Shown here: in pieces, positions 59,537 through 64,000 of the stretch | Position numbering within the stretch: the first letter of the stretch is position 1 | Layout of the letters: each line of letters opens with the position of its first letter | From: Prosthecobacter gellanilyticus | GTDB taxonomy: Bacteria > Verrucomicrobiota > Verrucomicrobiia > Verrucomicrobiales > Verrucomicrobiaceae | Assembly: GCF_007992435.1 (NCBI RefSeq) | Contig: NZ_BKAG01000023.1 | Span: 31,132-95,131, forward strand | Length of the DNA stretch: 64,000 nucleotides | Direction of reading: 5' to 3' | Program-made: the position numbers and the translations under genes | Notes under the pieces: generated by a model | Told to the model about the DNA's origin: nothing | The model's database searches: none | Seen by the model: the letters and a program-made list of their open reading frames with translations, nothing else

Positions 59537-60913
59537 TCACGCCGTCGTCTTCCGCTCCTGGTTCAGCCCCATCTTGCGGTAGAGCGTGGCGATGCTGATG
59601 CCGAGCATGGAGGCGGTCTTCTCACGAGAACCATTGTTATACTTCAGCGTCTCATTGATGAAGAGGCGCTCCTGGCCGCGGATGAAATCATCCAGCGAGG
59701 AACCGATCGGAAGCTGCGTGGTGCCGCCGGTGGCTTTGGGCGTGGCGACCTCGATCTGCTGGCTGACCTTGGCTGGCAGATCGGCTGGGCGGATGCGATC
59801 ACCTTCGGCGAAGGCGCAGGCGCGCTCCACAGCGTTGCGCAGCTCGGAGATGTTGCCGGGCCAGGGATACTTCTCCAGGAACTCCATGGCATAGGAGTCG
59901 ATGCCCTTGACCTTGGAGTCCGTGCGGTCGGCGAGATCCTTGAGGAAGTGATCCGTCAGCGGCTTGATGTCCTCACGACGCTCACGCAGCGGCGGGATCT
60001 TCAGCGGCACGACCGAAAGCTTGTAATAAAGGTCTTCGCGGAAGGCACCCTTCTTTGAGGCCTCTTCCAGGCAGATCGTGGTGCTGACCACCAGACGGAA
60101 GTCGGCGCTGTTCGTGCTCCAGGCGCTGCGGCGGGCCTGGGCTTCGTCCAGGAACGTATTGAGCTGCGCCTGGATGCGCGGAGGTAGGACGTGAACCTCG
60201 GCGAGATGCACGGTGCCGCCATTGGCACGGCTGAAGATGCCACCGACCTGACCATTGCCAGTATTGTGACCGAAGAGCTCGGCTTCGAGAGTCTCCTCAG
60301 GAAGGGCGCTGCACTGCAGTTCCTTGTAGGCGGCTCCGCTGCGGCGGCTGGCCTCATGGAGCGCGCGGGCCACCATGTGCTTGCCCACGCCAAACTCACC
60401 TTCGAGAAGCACTGGGCTGTCATTGTCAGCCACGCGGCGCACGATTTCGAAAATGCGCTGGATCGCGTCGCTATGGCCGATGAGCTTCGAGGAACTGCTG
60501 CTGCGGACGGAGGAAACGGTCGGGGCAGGGGTGGCGGCTGCTGTGGCGGGGTTGTTCTTCGCCAGCGCCATGTTCACCGTCTTGATGAGGTCGCCGAGGT
60601 CGAAGGGCTTCGTCAGGTAGTCAAAAGCGCCCAGGCGCATGGCCTCCACAGCGGTTTCCACGCTGCCGTGACCGGTCACCATGATCACAGCTGTGTTCGG
60701 GAACTGGTCACGGCACATGCTGACAAGGTCGAGACCATTCACATCCCCGATACGCAGGTCCACAATGACGAGGTCCGGCTGCTGCTGGCGGATGGCGGCG
60801 ATGCCGTCCATGCCCGTAGTGTAGCCGTAAACGGTGTGTCCGGCCGCCCGGCAGAGCTTGCTCATGAGCTCTAGAATTGCGGCCTCGTCGTCTATGATTA
60901 CCAGTTTAGCCAT
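59537..60913 (-). CDS. NtrC-type response regulator with degenerate AAA+ domain
   Basis: 458 residues. The receiver domain (1-115) is intact: acidic pocket DD8-9, phospho-acceptor Asp52 in IVDLRI, Thr80 and Lys102. The central AAA+ domain has a Walker A-like GEFGVGKH (172-179) but three key changes. The GAFTGA loop that contacts sigma-54 is replaced by GNGQVGG (219-225). Walker B reads GGTVHLAEV (232-240), with Ala for the catalytic Asp. Sensor II GN-R-EL has Ser356 for Arg. The Fis-type HTH (GSREKTASMLGISIATLYRK) remains. It is therefore likely a DNA-binding regulator that does not hydrolyse ATP normally or activate sigma-54. No histidine kinase is adjacent. Confidence 0.88.
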   Translation of the reverse strand: MAKLVIIDDEAAILELMSKLCRAAGHTVYGYTTGMDGIAAIRQQQPDLVIVDLRIGDVNGLDLVSMCRDQFPNTAVIMVTGHGSVETAVEAMRLGAFDYLTKPFDLGDLIKTVNMALAKNNPATAAATPAPTVSSVRSSSSSKLIGHSDAIQRIFEIVRRVADNDSPVLLEGEFGVGKHMVARALHEASRRSGAAYKELQCSALPEETLEAELFGHNTGNGQVGGIFSRANGGTVHLAEVHVLPPRIQAQLNTFLDEAQARRSAWSTNSADFRLVVSTTICLEEASKKGAFREDLYYKLSVVPLKIPPLRERREDIKPLTDHFLKDLADRTDSKVKGIDSYAMEFLEKYPWPGNISELRNAVERACAFAEGDRIRPADLPAKVSQQIEVATPKATGGTTQLPIGSSLDDFIRGQERLFINETLKYNNGSREKTASMLGISIATLYRKMGLNQERKTTA

Positions 60914-61061
60914 AAAATAGTTAGAATGTGAGTGTCAAAGTTGATTGTTAAATATGCTAAAGGACCTAGTGATTTTCGTCAATTTGCTTTTCGCACTTTT
61001 GCGAAAAAGTCGTCCACGCTTGATTTCTCAGACGTTCTCCCTGGAAAATTCGGTTTCCCGC

Positions 61062-62315
61062 ATGCCTTCACACCATCGATCCCGTCCGCATCAAGCCTCT
61101 GACTGGCATTTTCGACTCCTTCTCTGTCTCGCTGTGGCAGTGCTAAGTGCTTGTCATGCACCGAGATACGAGCCCACCGCCAAGGTCCCAAAGCTCTACT
61201 ATCTGAGCTCACGGGCAGCCAAGCGCTCCGGAGACGTCCTGGTTCTGAAGGATCAAAAGGGGACTCGGCGGCGTGGCCAGACCTTTGATGTGAAGGGGCC
61301 GCTCCTCATCAGCAACACGATGGATCCGGAGACTTTTGCTAAAAACGTCCGGGCGGATCTGCAGCCACGCTTCAAAGGGGAGAATGTGTCCCTCATGGTC
61401 TACATCCACGGCTTCGCCACGGGAGTGGAGAGTTCGGCGGAGGTGGCTGAAAGGATCGCCGGCGGAGTGCACGACTACACCTATGGGCAGAGCCGTTGCG
61501 TGCCGGTGTTTCACACCTGGCCGTCCTCCAACAACTTTGCGCGCTATTCCCATGACCGAAGCCAGATCGACATGGCGGGCATGGACATGGCGCATTTCCT
61601 TTCCGAACTGTCCAAGGCCAAAGGCAGCGTGCCCATGGACATCGTGGCACACAGCATGGGTTGCGAGGTGCTGCTGAAGGCGATCATGGCCGTCCAGGCC
61701 CGGCATCAGGACCTGGGGCGCGATGGGCTGAATCAGGTGAACATCCGCCGGATCGTGCTCGCTGCACCGGATGTGGAGAGCTCGAAGTTTGACGAGCTCA
61801 TCCTCATTGCCTCTGGCCTGAAGCCAAAGCCCTCCATTCTCATGTACAGTAGCCGCCATGACCAGGCTCTGGCGGCCTCCCGGTCCCTGGCGAACTCGGG
61901 ACTGAACCGCGCCGGTCGGCCCATGATCATGGGGCCCGGGCGCGGAGACTACGAGATCCGTTCACCGGGTGTGGGCCGTAGCGGGCAGGAAAATGATCCT
62001 GTGCCCCTGCCCAATGTGGAAGTCGTGGATGTCAGCGGGCTTTACGAGGCAAACATCGTGGAGGCAGGATTTCGCAAGCTAACCATCTTTAGGGATGTGG
62101 GCCATTTCTACTATGAGAGCGCCCTGCTGATCCGGGACATCACCCGCTTCATCACCCGTGGCGTGCCTGCGGCGGAGCGAGGGCTGGAGGCCAGGACCTA
62201 CCATCCCGGCATCCTCATGGATGAAAAGGCGGGCGATGCCCGCATCCGGGCCAGCTTCACCCGGACCTACTATGTCTTTCCGAAGGCGGCTGAACAAAAA
62301 GGGCTGAAGCTCTGA
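61062..62315 (+). CDS. Lipoprotein alpha/beta hydrolase (DUF900)
   Basis: 418 residues from the ATG at 61062; the frame extends 39 codons upstream without homology. A lipobox LSAC (Cys31) follows a hydrophobic stretch. DUF900 features: VYIHGFATGVESSAEVAERI in parts, FHTWPSSNNFARYSHDRSQ, and the nucleophile motif IVAHSMGCEVL. The family is a serine hydrolase of uncertain substrate found in many bacteria. It is divergent from the NtrC-type regulator gene, with 148 bp between start codons, so regulation by that protein is possible but unproven. Confidence 0.85.
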   Translation: MPSHHRSRPHQASDWHFRLLLCLAVAVLSACHAPRYEPTAKVPKLYYLSSRAAKRSGDVLVLKDQKGTRRRGQTFDVKGPLLISNTMDPETFAKNVRADLQPRFKGENVSLMVYIHGFATGVESSAEVAERIAGGVHDYTYGQSRCVPVFHTWPSSNNFARYSHDRSQIDMAGMDMAHFLSELSKAKGSVPMDIVAHSMGCEVLLKAIMAVQARHQDLGRDGLNQVNIRRIVLAAPDVESSKFDELILIASGLKPKPSILMYSSRHDQALAASRSLANSGLNRAGRPMIMGPGRGDYEIRSPGVGRSGQENDPVPLPNVEVVDVSGLYEANIVEAGFRKLTIFRDVGHFYYESALLIRDITRFITRGVPAAERGLEARTYHPGILMDEKAGDARIRASFTRTYYVFPKAAEQKGLKL

Positions 62316-62413
62316 CAGAGGCCGTGGAGTCCCGACCTCGCTCCATCGCGCAGCGGTTGAGAATCCTCACGGCATCAGGTGCAAACCCGAAAGTTGCATG
62401 GTATAGAGTTCGT

Positions 62414-63799
62414 ATGCCTCCTACCCCCCTTATGAACCCCTTTCACGACACTGCCTCTGCCTCGCATCAGTTGAGCCGCCGCCACATGCTGCGCGGCTTG
62501 GGCACGATGATGAGCCTGCCGTTCCTGGAATCCCTGGGACATCGGGCCTTTGCGGCGCCTGCCCCGGTGAAAAAGGCGCCTCTGCGCGCCGCCTGGCTCT
62601 ACGTGCCAAACGGCGTCTGTGTGGACGAGTGGTATCCCACGGGTGAAGGCGCGAACTACCAGCTCAGCACCTCCCTGAAAGAGCTCGAGCGTCATCGTGA
62701 TAACTTCATGGTCGTGTCCGGCCTCGCCCAGGACTTCGCCCGTTCCCATGGCAATGGCGGCGGCGACCACGCCCGCGCCACAGCCACCTTCCTCACTGGT
62801 TGCATGCCGAAGAAGACCGCTGGTGCGGACATCCAGCTCGGCGTTTCGGTGGACCAGATCGCCGCGCAAAAGATCGGCCATCTCACCCGCCTTCCTTCCT
62901 TGGAATTGAGCACGGACGGCCAGCGCAGTGCAGGCCGTTGTGACAGCGGCTACTCCTGCGCCTACCAGTTCAACCTCGCCTGGAAGAGCGAGACCATGCC
63001 GATGGCTCCAGAGATGGACCCACGTCTGGTGTTTGAACGTCTTTTTGGTTATGGCGCTTCCGGTGCCCGTGGTGCGGAAGGCGCGCGCCGCCAGCGTCTG
63101 CAGAAGAGCATCCTTGATACCGTGCTCTCCGAGGCCAAGTCCCTCCAGGGCAAGGTCAACGGCACGGACAAGCGCAAGATCGACGAGTACTTCGAGTCCG
63201 TGCGCGATATCGAAATGCGTATCGAGCGTGCGGAAAAATTCACCGCCCAACTTCCGAAGGACATCGCCATTCCAGAAGGCGTGCCGGAGACTTATGAGGA
63301 GCACATCCGCACCATGTTTGACCTCCTGGTGCTCGCCTATCAGACAGATGCCACGCGCATCGCCACCTTCATGCTCGCGCATGATGGCAGCAACCGCAGC
63401 TTCCCGGACATCGGCGTGCCAGATGCCCACCACGGCATCTCCCATCACCAGCGTGATCCGGTGAAGCTCGCCAAGCTCGGCAAGATCGACCGCTTCTACC
63501 TCCGCCAGTTCGGTTACTTCCTGGACAAGCTGAAGAACACCCAGGATGGCGAAAACGGCACCCTGCTGGACAATAGCATGATCGTCTGGGGCGGCGGCAT
63601 TGGCGATCCCGATCGTCACAACCACGACAACCTGCCCATCCTCGTCGCCGGTCGTGCCGGCGGCACCTGGACTCCGGGCAAGCGCGTCATGCTTCCTGGC
63701 GAAACCCCGATGACCAATCTCTACCTCTCCATGCTCGACCGCATGGGCGTCCGCGCTGAGAAGGTGGGAGACAGCACAGGCGTGCTCGAGGTTGGTTGA
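62414..63799 (+). CDS. DUF1552 twin-arginine protein
   Basis: 461 residues from the ATG at 62414 (an ATG at 62432 is also possible). SRRHMLRGLGTMMSLPFLESL is a Tat-type signal. The DUF1552 family (PF07586) is marked by YVPNGVCVDEWYPTGEG in parts, GGDHARATATFLTG, PDAHHGISHHQ and IVWGGGIGDPDRHNHDNLPI in parts. It is common in Planctomycetota and Verrucomicrobiota, usually downstream of a DUF1592/DUF1588-type cytochrome gene. Here the upstream neighbour is the DUF900 gene instead, so it is an orphan copy. Ends at the hairpin terminator at 63828. Confidence 0.93.
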   Translation: MPPTPLMNPFHDTASASHQLSRRHMLRGLGTMMSLPFLESLGHRAFAAPAPVKKAPLRAAWLYVPNGVCVDEWYPTGEGANYQLSTSLKELERHRDNFMVVSGLAQDFARSHGNGGGDHARATATFLTGCMPKKTAGADIQLGVSVDQIAAQKIGHLTRLPSLELSTDGQRSAGRCDSGYSCAYQFNLAWKSETMPMAPEMDPRLVFERLFGYGASGARGAEGARRQRLQKSILDTVLSEAKSLQGKVNGTDKRKIDEYFESVRDIEMRIERAEKFTAQLPKDIAIPEGVPETYEEHIRTMFDLLVLAYQTDATRIATFMLAHDGSNRSFPDIGVPDAHHGISHHQRDPVKLAKLGKIDRFYLRQFGYFLDKLKNTQDGENGTLLDNSMIVWGGGIGDPDRHNHDNLPILVAGRAGGTWTPGKRVMLPGETPMTNLYLSMLDRMGVRAEKVGDSTGVLEVG

Positions 63800-63827
63800 T
63801 TCAGCGAACGCAGGTCCGATCCTATGT

Positions 63828-63860
63828 AGCGGCAGACGTGAGTCTGCCGCTTTTCTTTTT
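63828..63860 (+). terminator. Intrinsic terminator of the DUF1552 gene
   Basis: A 10-bp stem (AGCGGCAGAC at 63828-63837, GTCTGCCGCT at 63842-63851), GTGA loop, then TTTCTTTTT. The arms are the same as those of the yidC terminator at 39592-39617. Confidence 0.92.
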
Positions 63861-63875
63861 GCCATCGAGCCACGC

Positions 63876-63916
63876 TCAAAAAAAGAGGCGCGGATCTTTT
63901 TAGGGATCTCGCGCCT
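63876..63916 (-). terminator. Intrinsic terminator of a minus-strand gene at the right edge
   Basis: AGGCGCG (63886-63892) pairs with CGCGCCT (63910-63916), with GATC/GATC extending the stem. Read on the minus strand it is followed by CTTTTTTTGAG, so it serves a minus-strand gene arriving from beyond 63950. Confidence 0.8.
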
Positions 63917-63949
63917 GACGACCACTTCCCTGGTTCTGTTCCGTGAGGT

Positions 63950-64000
63950 CTAGTTCAGTTCCGTGGTCACTGATGGATCGGCCCTGCACCTTCGCGCGGA
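63950..64000 (-). CDS. Possible 3' end of a minus-strand gene (frame uncertain)
   Basis: The terminator at 63876 implies a gene ending just to its right. Two frames fit: one ends DPSVTTELN at a TAG (63950-63952), the other ends AGPIHQ at a TGA (63967-63969). The sequence is too short to choose or to name the product. Confidence 0.25.
   Translation of the reverse strand, partial: SARRCRADPSVTTELN

Noticed and set aside
62375..63925. Minus-strand open frame of 516 codons
   Set aside because: Antisense to DUF1552, and it crosses both terminators at the right edge.

Overview
This 64 kb window is a chromosomal stretch of a high-GC Gram-negative bacterium of the phylum Verrucomicrobiota, most likely the Verrucomicrobiaceae/Prosthecobacter neighbourhood. 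That placement is an inference. It rests on a PSCyt1/PSD1 cytochrome protein, DUF1501 and DUF1552 twin-arginine proteins, a type I sulfatase, an SHD1-like domain fused to a serine hydrolase, an RsmH with a basic N-terminal extension, and a perfect TGTTC-N4-GAACA operator ahead of a Y-family polymerase. No phage, insertion sequence, CRISPR array or rRNA operon was found. The region mixes housekeeping genes with secreted or envelope proteins.

Layout. 0-4.7 kb: the 5' part of a very large secreted protein with autotransporter-associated beta-strand repeats, running off the left edge. 5-11 kb: rsmH with an overlapping MazG-like gene, a TauE/SafE permease divergent from a sulfatase, a WHLH-motif protein with a Gly/His/Cys tail, and DUF1501. 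11-18.6 kb: murG, gpmI, a CNNM/CBS transporter-like protein and topB. 18.6-24.3 kb: a CE15 glucuronoyl esterase, an FKBP, a serine hydrolase, an OstA-like lipoprotein and a MetE-like protein. 24.5-30.4 kb: the PSD1 cytochrome protein, an internally duplicated unknown protein, a DUF1232 protein, tRNA-Asp(GTC) and a secreted unknown. 30.5-38.4 kb: an oxidoreductase, a GT4-type glycosyltransferase and a polyprenyl-phosphate sugar transferase, then two tandem paralogous secreted papain-like (C39-type) proteins. 38.4-42.3 kb: a His-rich small protein, a cupin, and the classic rpmH-rnpA-yidD-yidC operon without dnaA. 42.4-50.6 kb: birA, pyrD, dinB, three envelope proteins and asnS. 50.8-55.6 kb: an amidohydrolase, a helical-repeat protein and two lower-GC unknowns. 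55.8-64 kb: metK, an MECR-like reductase, a SUKH-like protein, an NtrC-type regulator with damaged AAA+ motifs, a DUF900 lipoprotein hydrolase and DUF1552.

Three points deserve most attention. First, the duplicated C39-like secreted proteins sit directly behind the exopolysaccharide genes. Second, the NtrC-type regulator has lost GAFTGA, the Walker B Asp and the sensor II Arg. Third, several families of short intergenic repeats (32 bp, 29 bp, palindromic hairpins, inverted short-word arrays) fill the gaps between genes and in places serve as terminators. Many genes here lack an obvious Shine-Dalgarno sequence, so start codons were chosen mainly from protein homology and signal peptides.
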